Origin: Suillus spraguei
Taxonomy: Eukaryota > Basidiomycota > Agaricomycetes > Boletales > Suillaceae
Assembly: GCA_016800925.1 (NCBI GenBank)
Contig: JABCPU010000017.1
Span: 62,001 to 126,000 of the forward strand
Direction: 5' to 3'
Length of the DNA stretch: 64,000 nt
The notes beneath the pieces are model-generated. The model was given only the letters and a program-made list of their open reading frames with translations, was not told the DNA's origin and ran no database searches. Position 1 is the stretch's first letter. Every line of letters begins with the position of its first letter. Both the position numbers and the translations under genes were made by a program. This document shows positions 10,879-23,098 of the stretch, one piece after another.

Positions 10879-11114
10879 CTAATGGAAGCACATTTTACCA
10901 CCGGTCGGCTGACATTACGAGACCAAAAGGGTGAGCCACCAAGTAAAAATTTGATGCAAAGCAAACTACTCCTACTTACAGTTTCGTAACAGACATCGTT
11001 CTTGTCGCAGCAATCGCTGGTGTGGCTGCAAGGCCATGCCCATTGCTGACATGCACTTACAGACATCATAGATGTTGTTAGCGCAATGATAACGGTGAGG
11101 AATGAGAAACGCAT
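10879..11114 (-). CDS. Small secreted cysteine-rich peptide, knottin-like (type I, gene B)
   Basis: Exon 1 is 11114-10980, the 71 bp intron is 10979-10909, and exon 2 is 10908-10879, giving 54 residues. The signal peptide is nearly identical to that of gene A. The mature part has C-x6-C-x5-CC-x5-C-x9-C with different residues in almost every loop. The intron differs from gene A's at about one base, whereas the mature coding part differs at about 20 of 72 bases. The final micro-exon ends two residues after the sixth cysteine. Function is unknown. Confidence 0.8.
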
Positions 11115-11192
11115 TGTTCGTGTGTAGTATGAACCGCTGAAGTGCTCCACAAAATTCTTTGGGGGTGAAGTGGACGGTAAGAAGATGGCTTG

Positions 11193-11200
11193 CTTTTATA
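11193..11200 (-). promoter_or_regulatory. TATA box of gene B
   Basis: TATAAAAG on minus, at the same spacing from the ATG as in gene A. Confidence 0.65.
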
Positions 11201-11345
11201 CTCGCAAAGTAGTGTTTCATCCAGCATTTCTGTTTAGCAGAATGGTTTAGGCGCAACCAGATTATCTCACGAGAAGCTGAACTAATGATTCCTGCTCACT
11301 ACCAGCGGAACTCTCACGTCACAACATTATTTGAAAGTACTAGGG

Positions 11346-12216
11346 TCCACGGCAACGCAACCTCTCCTGCTGTTTGAACAGGTCTCACTGCACTCGTTTA
11401 CTCGTTGGACTGGAAAGGCAGACATCACATCCACCTGCTTCGCTCATTTGTAAGGCCTGCGTTGAGTTCGGCGGGGAATTGTGAACGAAAGAGTGAGAAG
11501 ATATAAGAAGTGAGCGATGACAGATAGGAACAGATTGTTATTGGTGGCGTGCGCAGTCTAGGCTTTTGAGGCAGGTGAAGGAGCAGGACGTCTCAAGGGC
11601 TTTCTCTAAGGTGCTTTTGAGCGGGAATCTTGTAAGGTAGAATTCGCTGTAGATACCAGAGTGTACACAAGCTAGTTACACGGAACATGATAAGGTTTTT
11701 TGAGATGGACGCGCCACCGAAAATAAAGAGGGCGCGAAGATCGAGTGAGTTAGGTTTTGACAGGATAACGAAGCTGTATAGCGTTATCAGCAGGGACTTG
11801 AAAATCGTGTGTCAGTAACGAGGGGAAAAGACTGAATGTAGACAGAGATAACGAGTTTTATAGTAACAGGGACTGGAAGCATGTGGATTGAGGAAAGCAG
11901 TGAAGTAATAAGGTAAAAGAAAGGATGTATCCGCGTGACTCGGATACGAACTTTTCGCATCCGTGAGTCACGTGGACGGTCTCGAACGCATCGAGCGTTT
12001 AAGGTTTGATCTGAAGCTTCGGTCGGGGCGTACAATCCTTACAAGTTTGTAGCTCTAGAAAAATGGAAGCGCAGACCTGCTGTCGAGGTTCTTGTGCGAG
12101 GTCGCTCCCTGTGCTATTCAGCACTTCAACTTGAATGCTTACCCTCAGGTTGGTCTAGCAATACGGAGGTAGTCGTAATGTGCCGTATAGATCTTTACGC
12201 TTGGGCCGTATTGTAT
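11346..12216. other. Spacer between duplicated units
   Basis: No gene recognised. The part from about 12125 recurs near 13139 (AATGTGCCGTATAGATCTTT and neighbours), so it belongs to the duplicated flank of the peptide genes. The 11400-12060 part has no partner that I can see. Confidence 0.45.
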
Positions 12217-12443
12217 CGAGCCGGAATCAAGATGGTTTACTTTGCAATCAAGTTATTTCAAATTACGAGCCCGGACTGTTTACACCAAAACCAACAAGTG
12301 CGCAAATACTTGATTCACTTTGCGGCATTCCATCTACCTATTTCTCAATCAGCAGCGAACTGTTCCGTCAACAACAGCACCAATAGGAAAGCAGAAACGC
12401 AACCCACCAGCGTGTTGCTGTGTGCAAATCCACCAGCCCCTCC

Positions 12444-12682
12444 TTAAAAATGCCAGCATATTTTAGCACCGTCCGGCTGATATTACGAGGCCAAAAGGGT
12501 GAGTCATCAAGTAAAAGTTTGATGCAAAGCAAACTACCCCTACTTACAATCTCATAACAGACATCCCCCTCGTCGCAGCAGTCGCTGGCCTGGTTGCAAG
12601 GCTCTCCCCCTGGCTGACACGCACTTACAGACATCATAGATGTTGTTAGCGCAAGAATAACGGTGAGGAAGGAGAAATGCAT
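12444..12682 (-). CDS. Small secreted cysteine-rich peptide, knottin-like (type I, gene C)
   Basis: Exon 1 is 12682-12548, the 71 bp intron is 12547-12477, and exon 2 is 12476-12444, giving 55 residues. The exon lengths are exactly those of gene A. The six cysteines have spacing C-x6-C-x5-CC-x5-C-x9-C, and the loops again differ from A and B. The signal peptide and intron are conserved. The neighbours on both sides are pieces of the same duplicated unit. Confidence 0.8.
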
Positions 12683-12773
12683 TGTTCGTTTGAAATAGTA
12701 TGAACCGCTGAAGTGATTCAAAAATCTCTTTGGGGGTGAAGTGGACAGTATGAAGATGGCTTGCTTTTATACT

Positions 12774-12781
12774 CGCAAAGT
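12774..12781 (-). promoter_or_regulatory. TATA box of gene C
   Basis: TATAAAAG on minus, about 90 bp upstream of the ATG at 12682, matching genes A and B. Confidence 0.6.
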
Positions 12782-12910
12782 AGTGTTTCATCCAGCAATT
12801 CCGTTTGGCAGAATGGTTTAGGCGCAACCAGATTATCTCACGAGATGCTGAACTTAATAATTCTAATTCCTGCTCACTGCCAGGGAAACTTTCACGTCAG
12901 AACATTATTT

Positions 12911-13082
12911 TTTAAAAACAAAAAATCTAATTTATGTCCTTTGCAGAGTGGAACTCTGCGTAGGACAGTACTTTCTAATCTAAGGACACCCAGTGTCCTG
13001 GTTGCATCTCTGGGTTCGCGAACGCCCTGATGTGAGATGTGCGAGAGAGGTGACTATCTCATATATATGTTAAACACGTACT
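12911..13082. mobile_element. 172 bp insertion with 12 bp target duplication (SINE-like)
   Basis: AGAACATTATTT occurs at 12899-12910 and 13083-13094, flanking the insert at the same target used by the LINE at 1776. The insert has an A/T-rich end and three small perfect hairpins: GCAGAGT/ACTCTGC at 12943-12959, GGACAC/GTGTCC at 12984-12998 and GTTCGCGAAC at 13014-13023. The last lies where a Pol III B-box-like GGTTCG could be. The length and duplication fit a SINE or other LINE-mobilised RNA, but I cannot assign a tRNA source. Confidence 0.6.
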
Positions 13083-13097
13083 AGAACATTATTTGAA

Positions 13098-13985
13098 AGT
13101 AGGGTCCACGGTAACGAAACCTCTCCCAGTGCTGATTGACTTCAACTTGAATGCTTAGGTTGTCTAGCAATACGAAGGTAGTCTTAATGTGCCGTATAGA
13201 TCTTTACGCTTAGGCCGTGTTCTCGATGTAGGCAAGCGGTATAACATCTCGATTCAACTCGTATCCAGCTCATCATTCCTAGGAATGTCAAGAACAACAC
13301 CTCGCGTAACGATCACGAGGCGGGTTGCAAGGCGTTTGTCAGTAATTTGTAGCAACAACCAAAGACAGTTCCGCGACTAATACATAGGTACAATTTCTGA
13401 TATTTTGGTTTGATGAACTTCTGGCCTGGTCAATATACCATTATTATCAATTTGATCATACAGCTGCAGCAATTATATTTGGTTGATCTTTCCCCTGATA
13501 TCAAACAAAGCATAGATTATAATTTGTTGTGAGGCGCATATGTGCATGAATCACACACAATCAATTGCGTTGCTAACATTGAAACAGGGATTCAGTACTA
13601 TTGCGTCGAGGAAAGGGATGGGGCAACATATTTCGCTCGCTCCATATCTGTTATCATCTCCCGACCACTGAAAACCAGTCTCTCCAGGGGGCACTTTGAC
13701 CCTGCCAAAAGTGCCTCCAATAGCTCATGAGGCTATGGCACCCCGTAAGTACTGAAATTGGAGGGAGCTTCCAGCACGTGCAAAATTATTGGGTAACGAG
13801 AGAGCATCGAACAAATCGTCTAAAAGGCACGTACTCTAAGTGTCATGCACAACGTCAAGTACTGAATTTCGTGTGAGTAGCTCAAATATTTCTATTAGCT
13901 TAAATGTTACGTAGGTTCTTAATGAGGAGAAGTTGGGACATAGCCGGAGTAAGAGGGGACTGCTTTTGAGAGACGTATAGCGATC
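13098..13985. other. Intergenic, no recognisable gene
   Basis: The first ~130 bases continue the duplicated flank. The rest shows only short frames without domains. Confidence 0.45.
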
Positions 13986-14870
13986 TCAACATTTGTCGGG
14001 TAAGCCCCCACAGGACCGAATGAAGCGAAGCGCACGATATTGAAAAACGACCTGGTGAATGACCTTGAGGATACGCATAGCGGACGGTAGTCGCGAGCTA
14101 GATTGCGCTACAATGTCAGAATACTCCAACCCTTGTATGACCAGCTCCCGAAGTGCTGGGAGGTCGTCCAACCAAAATTGGGGATGGTCCACTTTTCTTT
14201 CAAACGTGATAGAGAGACGATAATGGATTGATGTAAGGCTGAAGAACGCTTCGCATTTTGGTCGCCTCATTTCGGGGACGGTCAAAATCTAACGAGAGGT
14301 AGATATCCAGCCATAAGTCATGGCTGAAGGTTTGCTGCTCCCGTGAGTTTGTCCAATTAACAAACACAGACAGCCTACAACATCAACTAGGTATGCTTAA
14401 TGCAACCTCCCTCCATCTGCGCATTCTTGTCGACAGCATGGGAGCTATTAGCTTTGACGAGGTAGACAAAAAGTAGACTCCCACTGGCAGGAGATCCGAG
14501 ACACTGGAAAAGTTGGGGTAGGACCTTATCTGGTAAGCGCCAGAGAGCTGATACGCCGCAGTCCCGTATAACTTATCAGTGAAATTCATCAACTGTATGA
14601 TCTTGTCTTTCTTTCCAGTTTTCAATGGAGAATTTTAATACCGTTGCATCACCATTTCCAGACTTTTCGGAGATCTCGTGCAAAATTACATCCAGCTGCT
14701 GTTGGTGTTCGGTAATGAGGACGGTCTTGAAAGTTTGCAATGCATGGCACACTGAGAAACCTGGAATATAAGGTTTGAAATATTGATCTACTTATATGAC
14801 ATTGAACGTGCGAGCTGCCAGGACGAACATTATTATATGACTCTATAAAACTGAGTACTTACGAGTCCGA
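13986..14870 (-). pseudogene. Possible F-box-like protein remnant
   Basis: Minus-strand frames around 14390-14640 contain an RRWREVALSIP stretch, resembling the WR-x-V-A-L-S-x-P part of basidiomycete F-box-like domains. The downstream frame (14285-13986) has leucine-rich text such as LPALRELVIQGLE. An upstream frame near 14650-14770 looks like a helical N-terminus and ends near a GTAAGT donor (around 14860). The pieces lie in different frames with stops. A related fragment is at 18100-18470. The assignment is tentative. Confidence 0.3.
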
Positions 14871-15382
14871 GACTACTTATAAATTATACTTTTTTTCATT
14901 GATTCATCCTGCAAGTTGGTGACAATAGTGAAGGATAAAAGTCTGGAACGTGGGGACGCAGGGGCCGTATGACATATACAGTAATAGGGACGTGAGTTCG
15001 TGTAAATATTAATATTGACGGCGAGGCTTGTGGTCCGAGGTTAACGCGTAGCGTTTAGAGGCGTTGCACCTAGCGGACTGCGAAAACGGCTATTTAATTA
15101 TTCTACTTATGACCGGAGGAAACGGAACTGGTGGTAACCAATAGTATTACTAGCGCATGCCTCCGTGCCTCATGTATTTCCTTGATTCTCAGGACTCGCG
15201 GATTGAAAAGTATCTGGTGTGAGGCCAGACGGGCACATCATCCAGTAAAATAATAAGGGAAGTTACATAATTTGAATTTGAAAATTAGTCGTAACTTATC
15301 AAGGGTTCTTCTTGGTTTGATGATGGTGGCCAGGTCTGGGTTAAGCGCCTGTCTAATATGTATATATATTTTGTTCCACCTC

Positions 15383-17555
15383 ATGGGATGGACTGATTCC
15401 AACACCATGGCAGTCAGACTCGGAAGAACAGTGACCGCCACCTTCACAGTACGCCATGACACCTTGACTCGGAAGGACGCTGCTCTTCAAAACCTCCCGG
15501 ATGGTACTAAGAGACCCATGCCACCTGTGGTGCCTGCGCCGCCGTACGTTGTCTTCTTATTTTCCTTATTTTCCCAACTGATACTCTCCCCAGATATCGA
15601 CATGCGGCACCATCGGGACCATGGCCATGGATGGACTTTGAGGTAGATTCTACGACCTCTACGACTACCATTGAACCATCCTGGCGGGGGTATCCTCAGA
15701 GCCAGTTTGGAAATTGGACTCCGGATCAAGTACGGCGTAGTAAAATGCTCGAAAAGTGTCTGGTGAATAAGACGAGCACCATTTACTGGATGGATGTGCA
15801 TGACGACGGGAGTTTTGCATGCCCAGTTATGGGAGGAAATGGTCATATTACGGTAGTGGGAACCGAAGATGAGGATGCATTTTGGGAGATATTACAGGGA
15901 CAGGTGAGTTTTACCTCCCTCGTGTGCTAGTCAGCGCATAAGATGGTTTTGCAGCGACCACCAAATATCAGAGTGCGATCAATATTTGTGGATGACTTAA
16001 CCTCGCCGGTCTTGCGTATGCTAGGTGCAAGGTACGCAGCGGTTTTTCACTCAACTACTTGCTCTGAGGCTCCTCATACTTAGTTACAACATCGAACCAT
16101 TCTTTTTTACGTCCTCCATAAACTGGATACCTTCACGATATCAGGAAGCCCCTACCCATAAACAAGGAGACCGTGAATCCAAATTTTCCGTTTTGGGTCC
16201 CATGCTAACGTTTTACGATAGACATTACTATTACCCTGCCATTTGTACGAACGCTGCGCAATAATTCTCGCACTTCTCAATTAGTACCCACCTATTCAAC
16301 ATCACTACCGCAATCCTCGGGTAAGTGACCCATCATCTGTCGTAGTCATCCTGTTCACCTTCTACAGATACAGATACTCACATCAACACCCAGGCTCCTT
16401 TCCTTATGAATGGTATGTTTATCAAGGCCCTTGCATTCGCATTCCGATATCTTTCCTAGATGGCGACATGCTCTTTATCGACCTCCTCGCAATTCACATG
16501 GTCCGCGGCGTAGAGACAAGCACCATCATCTCCTACCATCCTGAATCTACATGGTGCCGGACATCTGCGAAGCGCCTCCACTTTCTCATGCGGCTTGTAG
16601 GGGAAAGTGTGTACTGGCAAAAAATATTCGATAAATCAAAAGACCCGACTTTCCTCTTCCTCGCGATTTTGTGGTATGCACTATATGCATGGGATGAATC
16701 CTTTGAACTGCTCTACAAACATCTTAGTGAACTGGTATGTCATGTTCGTGCAAAGTAGAAGTATTGTGTTATTAAAGAACATCTAGGAGTTACAAGTACT
16801 GAAAGCAAATGATATCGAGCTTACGCGCAAGCTTCATATCCTCCAGGCGCATCTCTTGCACTATCAGTCACTGCTTCATAACTTTGAGGTCTCGGTGAAA
16901 TTTATCGCGAACACCCAAAATCCGGCCATGGAATCTAGTACCTTCGATCATCAGCGCACAGAGTCGAAGGAACTTATGGAGACGGAATCCGGTAATCTAC
17001 TCAGCGAAATTGATCGTCTAGCAAAGCGACGTGAGATGCTGAGCAACCGACTGAAGAATGTCATGGACCTTGCTTTTGCGAGTGTTAATATCGACGACAG
17101 TAAACAGACGCGAAAACTGACAGAGGCGACGGTCAGGGACTCGGCAGCTATGAAACAGGTATCCTTCTTTTCTGAAGCTAAAGTGACTTGACGAACACTA
17201 ACAAACTTTTAGATATCGTACCTCACGATGGTCTTCCTTCCAGCAAGCTTCTTAGCCGTAAGCACGGAAGCTCTTTAGTGCGAATCCATCTGACCTTATA
17301 TACCCTCAGTCTGTGTTTGGAATGAACGTCACCGATTTCACTACAGGAGGTCTACAGACCCTCAGCCGTTACGTCGAGGTCACCGTGTCCCTCACACTCA
17401 TCACAGTTTACATCGTTGTCACGCTACAGTCGCAAAGCACATTCCACGACCCCGATTCTCCATTCATACGACGTGCAGTGTGGCCATTGATTGCTTTATG
17501 GAAGATTGTGTGTAATTTAAAGACAAAGGAGAAGACGGTGAAAGAGATGGTATGA
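15383..17555 (+). CDS. CorA-like Mg2+ transporter family protein
   Basis: Ten exons: 15383-15543, 15594-15903, 15955-16031, 16084-16172, 16222-16320, 16368-16412, 16460-16734, 16787-17158, 17213-17257 and 17310-17555. They join in frame to 572 residues, and all introns are 47-54 bp GT-AG. The C-terminus has the CorA signature: first membrane helix about residues 477-494, GMN motif at 495-497, a short loop, then a second helix about 512-532 and a charged tail. A long predicted coiled coil (residues about 380-470) precedes the membrane part, as in the CorA stalk. An N-terminal region with RYxEAP and DHITITLPF-type text is shared by basidiomycete members. The likely role is divalent cation transport at a membrane. 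A further in-frame ATG at 15407 is an alternative start. Confidence 0.9.
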
Positions 17556-17559
17556 GTCT

Positions 17560-19080
17560 TGAGGAGATTCATGGTGGACTCACGAACGATACACACTTTT
17601 TACGAACTATATGACTGTTGTAATGACTACTGACGCTGTTTACTGTGACCGTCCATTTAGCTAACAGAGCATCTTCCACTAGCAGCTGTGTAATGTAGAC
17701 TTGGACCATTCCATCGATAAGTTTGCATTGTATAATCTGAATCCGTCGCGAGCTGAGCTTAAGCCTAATTGACAAAACATCACTAAAACATGATGCCCGT
17801 TTACAAGCTCATTTCTTGGTCGGCGGCCTTACCAGATCCCCCACCCGATCGACTCCCCGTGAATGACCCAAACCAGACATCCAGCCCCATCACAGCATGT
17901 CAAATCTCCAATGCCCTCAAAACTCCTCTACAATCAAAGGCTATCTCCGCATTCCTTGCGACCCTGAAGAGCATCAACTGGGAGGCAGAGGTGTGTGGTC
18001 TGCACGGATCCAGGGGAGAGCATATTTCCACATCTCTACCGATGAATTTGAGCTGGGAACTTGATGGACGAGGTGGATAACGTGTAATCTTACGAGAAGG
18101 GGCTTGAGCTTGATCATGGACCGTGCGAGACCATCATGATATCCACCTGTTGTTGGCGCCCGGTAACCATGATGATCCTGATACACGGCTCTTGGTGCGT
18201 GGCAGACTAATCAGTATTGGGGAACCTGGAATATGGCTTGCAGACTGAGATGTTAATTTAGTGATTATTAATAAAATGACATTCGGTGTATCGCAATAGG
18301 TATACGGTCGCTCGTAAATGTGTGAGCTGCCAGGACACAGATGAACATTATTACATGCAGATAACGAGTGCTATAAGACTGAGTACTTACAATGTCTGCA
18401 AGTTGTGCAACATCGATGATTGATGATATCGGCGGAGACTGGATAAATTTGCTTTTGAGTTGGTTCATGTTGTCGTCTTCTCAGTCGTTTGCATGTTGGT
18501 TGACGCTGAAGATTATGAATCGGATCTAGAACAGGCCCGGGTCTACCTCGACAAGGAAATGAAGCAACGTTGAGATTGAGCTGGACACGAGGCACGGTGA
18601 GAAATATATATTGAAATCGTGGCTTGTACTTGAGCATGTGCTAAGCTCTTCCAAGCGCATCTGTCTTGGAGTGCATGGAACCGCATGGGTACATGATAGC
18701 GTGCAGTGTGTAGCATGTCCTCTTCTGTGAACCTGTGATACTCAGAGGAGTTCGAGCCTGGAATACTAGTACGTCCTAGGTTACCGAGAATGGATGATAT
18801 GCGAACAAAGTTCAACAAACACGACTTGGTTCTTCCATTCCTACAGTGCAAAACGGGAAAAACCGACCTCCGCCACCACAATAACACAGAACCATTTCTA
18901 CATCACCCGATCCCATCTGATTTGTACCCAAACTGGTGGAATCGCCTCCGTTTGAACATAGCTACAAGCCTATCTGGTTACTTTTTAAAAATCCTCGATC
19001 TCAAAAAATGACTGACGGGACTTCACACGCCACTAGCACCGCCACTTGCCTTATTTAGTAGCCGCTCCTCGTCCCCATTG
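17560..19080. other. Degenerate region with a partial copy of the 14 kb remnant
   Basis: About 18140-18420 resembles 14690-14870, including a shared GAGCTGCCAGGAC block and a GAGTACTTAC splice-donor-like end on minus. A 25-codon minus exon candidate (18468-18391) ends at that donor. I do not recognise its product. Open frames at 17790-18080 and 18790-19010 on plus have no recognisable domain. Confidence 0.35.
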
Positions 19081-20352
19081 CTTGCAGCGAAGAAAAAACA
19101 TGTTTGCAGCTTTCACTAGACCGTTGCAAGCATATAAAATACATGTACTTATTCTGGATTGTTCAATATAGCCATATCCATCATGATTCCTGCACTGACT
19201 TTGCGATGTGAGCGGTATTTCTTCACAGCATATTCTGCTTGCTTAGCATTAAGACCCTTCCTGCGTGAGTAGAAGATCAGATGTGAATTATAGCATTGAA
19301 ATTCTCACCTATAAGCATCCATATTGCGCCAAGTTTTGTGGTAAAATGCTTGAGTATGGATTTTCTTCGTCAATATAGTCTGTGTCATCAAGGTCCTTGA
19401 CACAGTCAATATAATTTTTACTAAAGAATTTGCTGCCGGGAATTCATTGAGCCTGAGCCTGTCGAGCCTTCTTGTTTTTCTGTGGCATGTTTTGACAGAT
19501 TGGCGCACCAGTACATAGAAAAAATTTGAATTTTTCGATGGAAATTGGGACTGCTTACATAATCAATACCAAAAAAATTTATTGCAGATTCATGATCTTT
19601 CGACCCACTTGTAGTCTAAAAATGCGAAAAAATTCCTTATCAAACCAAAATTGAGCCCACAATGGAGAGGCCTATTCTTAGTGTTTTGCACTGTACAACG
19701 CACGAGATCACTGTACCTGGCTACACCGTCCCAGGCTAACGTCCACCACTTACGAACATTCCAACATGAGCCATTTAGGAACGCCACGCAAACTGGGAAT
19801 TTGTGATTGGAACACATCGAGGCTGCATGGGTAACTTACTAACGACTAATGATCGTGCTATTCACAAATGTATATGATAGTCCCACATATACCCTCAGCA
19901 TCGATACAGCCAGTATTTTCCACGCTCCAAGCAAGTCCGATATCCTCAGAAAGTCTCTGTCTCAGGTCGCAACTACAAACGTGTTTACTCTGCCTACATG
20001 TATCGATCATTATTCCCCGTCGCACTCATTGCTAGCCTTATAACAAGTCACAAGATATTATAACCATTGATCGCCCTTATTCTTATTCCAGCCTTTCATG
20101 TTTGTGGCTGGATGGAAGATGGCGTACCATGTGGTCAAACCATTTTGGACTACAAGCCCAAGTTCTGTTTACGCCAAAATCAACAAGTGCGCAAATACTT
20201 TAATCACTTTGTGCCATTTCCTTTATCTATATTTCAATAACTAGCCAGTGAACTGTTTATCCGATCGACAATCGTATCAATGGGAAAGCGGAAACACAAC
20301 CCACCAGTATGTTGCTGCTACGTAAAAACTACTGGTTTCTTCATTGGGTCAG

Positions 20353-20537
<185 letters not shown>

Positions 20538-21249
20538 AGCAGCCTTTATTACCACTTCGGACTGGATATTACGGAGGTCAAAGGGGTGAGCCCATCCAAT
20601 TCGATGCAAAGGCAAACTACATAAAAAAAAAAATAAAAAAACATCAAATGCAAAGCAAACTACCACTAACCATAAGAACGCAGGACATGCCAACGCAGCA
20701 GTTACTGTCCTCGTAACAAGGCTCGCCGATTTTCTGACGCGCAGGTGACGTACACGCACTGATAGACATTATAGATGTTGTCAGTGCAACAATAACGGTG
20801 AGGAAGAGGAATTGCATTATTTGTGCGAGGTAGTATAAGCTGCTGAGGTGCCCGAGAAATCCTTTGAGGTGAGGTGGACAGTAGGAAGATGACTAGCTCT
20901 TATTCTCGTGAAAAATAACGCCAAGTATTTCAGCCAGCATTCTGTTTGGCATCGTGGTTTACACAGAACCTATCCCCGGTTGTCAAGTAAGACGCTGAGC
21001 TAGTGACCTCCTGCCAGCAGAACCGATTTCTTCCGGTTATCAGGGAAGGAGCTGAGCTGGTGACCCACTGCCAGCTGAAATTTCACGGCACGGCATATTT
21101 ATTTGTAAGCAAAGCCCATTGTAATGAACCCCTTAGCCACACTTTCATGTCGATGAACAGATTTCACTTTCACACAATAGTATAACGACGCACCGAATAG
21201 ATGGTAGACCAATGGATGTAAGAACTTCGAAGTCGGCTCCCTATGCGGA

Positions 21250-21545
21250 GGTTGGAAGAACATAGACCTATCCATGCCATAAAACAAGTTCATTGAACTC
21301 GTCGCTACCCGTCCACAACGCCAAACCAGCCTATATACCCAACTCCACGCTCGTCAACTTCTGCTCAATTATTATCTACACTATATCGGAAAAAGAGAAG
21401 CCACGCACCTGCCCAGACTGCAGTGTAGACAAAACCATCTATTACCACGTGTTTGACTGTCTGACATGCGCTGTGGAACGCCATTTAACCCTACTCAATA
21501 ACGATTTTATTTGACCATCTTATTTCGTAAACAAGATGACGGCCA
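21250..21545 (+). mobile_element. Degenerate LINE ORF C-terminal fragment
   Basis: Translating from about 21285 gives text collinear with the LINE at 1830-1990: TSLYTQLHARQLLLNYYLHYIGK beside TSIYTQLRTRHAPLNHHLHRIGK (compare shorter blocks such as SLYTQL and LHYIGK). After a frameshift it has CPDCSVDKTIYYHVFDCL, the zinc-knuckle region. There is no poly-A and no clear target duplication, so this is an old copy. Confidence 0.7.
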
Positions 21546-22620
21546 GCAAATAAACCAGGCACGTTATTGAGTGGCCATTTTATTCGCCATTTTATTTCGC
21601 ACTCGGCATACCATACTGAGCTCGGAGTTTGATATGGGAGAGAGGTGCCGAAATGTCAGCTGGGTGAAATCGATGAAGATCAAAGCGACAAGTACTGGTG
21701 CTCAACATCGCGAACACTGATGCCAGCATGGACCAGCAAGAATGCATGCATGGTCACCACAACACTTCAGTCTGTTGGTCATATGGCCCACGTGGTCCGT
21801 ACTTGGCGCCACATCGAGTGCGATTATTGCTGCAAAGAGTTTGTCATCGGGTGTCTCTGCATCGTCCGTGAGTGGAGTTATAATATATCTGGCGTAGTGG
21901 TGTCGGAGTCGAATGAAAAAGTGACTACATACTACATTGACGGGTTGATTTCCAGCATGTCTGATAGCCGGTATCATGCAGATGGAGGCCTGATGTTCTC
22001 AAAATACTAAACAATATTTCCATAATTCAACTACTGGAGCTTAGCAACATTTACCTTTGCAAAGATGTACATGTCTATGCTGTTCGCCGGTAACGTTACT
22101 CACTCAAACTAACACAACTTCTCTCGCTCGACTGACGTATAATGTCAAAGAATTCTTGCCGCATGATTTTGAGCAACTCATTACAGTTCGCATCAATGAT
22201 ATATCTGACAAAGAATGTTACACTATTAGCTCCGTTGTGTGAAACACAATGTTCGAAGTCAAGGAACGTCTCGATGTGCACCATCGGGTCATTGCATGGG
22301 AAGTTCCACTTATGATGTGTGCAGGAACTTGCATAAAGCAAAAGAGATGTAAGGAGGACTGGAAACAGCTGTGCCAGAATGGAATAAATAGATTTTTGCT
22401 GAACAGGCGAAATCTTCAACCTTGTAAAGAGACTGTCGAACGCTTCGAGAAACTCAACTCATCAGAGAGATTATTCAACCTAGACTGCTGGAGGGCCATA
22501 TTATATATTGTGAAGTAGCTAGTAGCTGGTGTATCGCGCACTTTGAGGTTGTGTATCGCGCACTTGATGCCATATCATTAAAGTTCCTTTTGGAGCGTCA
22601 TATCATGTTGGATCAATATC
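21546..22620. other. Unrecognised open frames only
   Basis: The plus-strand frame at 21645-22010 (121 codons) and overlapping frames at 22249-22518 (plus) and 22419-22096 (minus) have no recognisable domains, and no splice-linked continuation is evident. I cannot support a gene here. Confidence 0.4.
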
Positions 22621-22777
22621 ATATTATTACTCAAGCGATAAGGAAATTTGTCAAAGGGCAACTATCTGCATCAATCCAGCAATGAACTAAGAAAACATCG
22701 TCGTTAATGACGGCACCAAAACTAGCACTAAGTAGAAGCATGACCTACCCACACGACGTGCGAGATCCCCTCAACGA

Positions 22778-23035
22778 TTAAGTATCGCAAACCCCAGGAT
22801 TCCCCTTACCGGGGCCAATGACCTATAAAAGGCGCAAAAGTCCAGTCAAGAGGTTGATCCGACACAAAATACTGACACTCACATCACATGTAGCATCATT
22901 GCAGCAGTCAGTGCTGACCATACAAGGTTGACCTACTGAGCTACAATGTGCGCTTCGCTCAAGAACAACTGGTGTTGCGCTAACAGAAAGAGCTGCTGTC
23001 AAAACAGCCGCGACGGCGAGGAAGATAGAACGCAT
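22778..23035 (-). CDS. Small secreted cysteine-rich peptide, knottin-like (type II, gene E)
   Basis: Exon 1 is 23035-22883, the 60 bp intron is 22882-22823 (GTGAGT to TAG), and exon 2 is 22822-22778, giving 65 residues. The signal peptide is MRSIFLAVAAVLTAALSVSA. After a short pro-like segment come six cysteines spaced C-x6-C-x5-CC-x4-C-x12-C. As in type I, the intron separates cysteines five and six; here the second exon is exactly 45 nt. The knottin-like fold is inferred from cysteine order, and the function is unknown. Confidence 0.8.
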
Positions 23036-23091
23036 TGATAATAGTATGGGAGGTTCTCGAATTACTGAGGTGGTGCACGGTTCTCATCCTG

Positions 23092-23098
23092 CTTTTAT
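23092..23098 (-). promoter_or_regulatory. TATA-like box of gene E
   Basis: ATAAAAG on minus, about 60 bp upstream of the ATG. Equivalent boxes precede genes G and H. Confidence 0.5.

Larger units (their letters stand above)
10066..11335. repeat. Segmental duplication, copy 2 (with knottin-like gene B)
   Basis: Collinear with 465-1765 at high identity through upstream spacer, peptide gene and promoter. It retains the uninterrupted AT-rich target (near 11325) into which copy 1 received its LINE. Confidence 0.85.
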
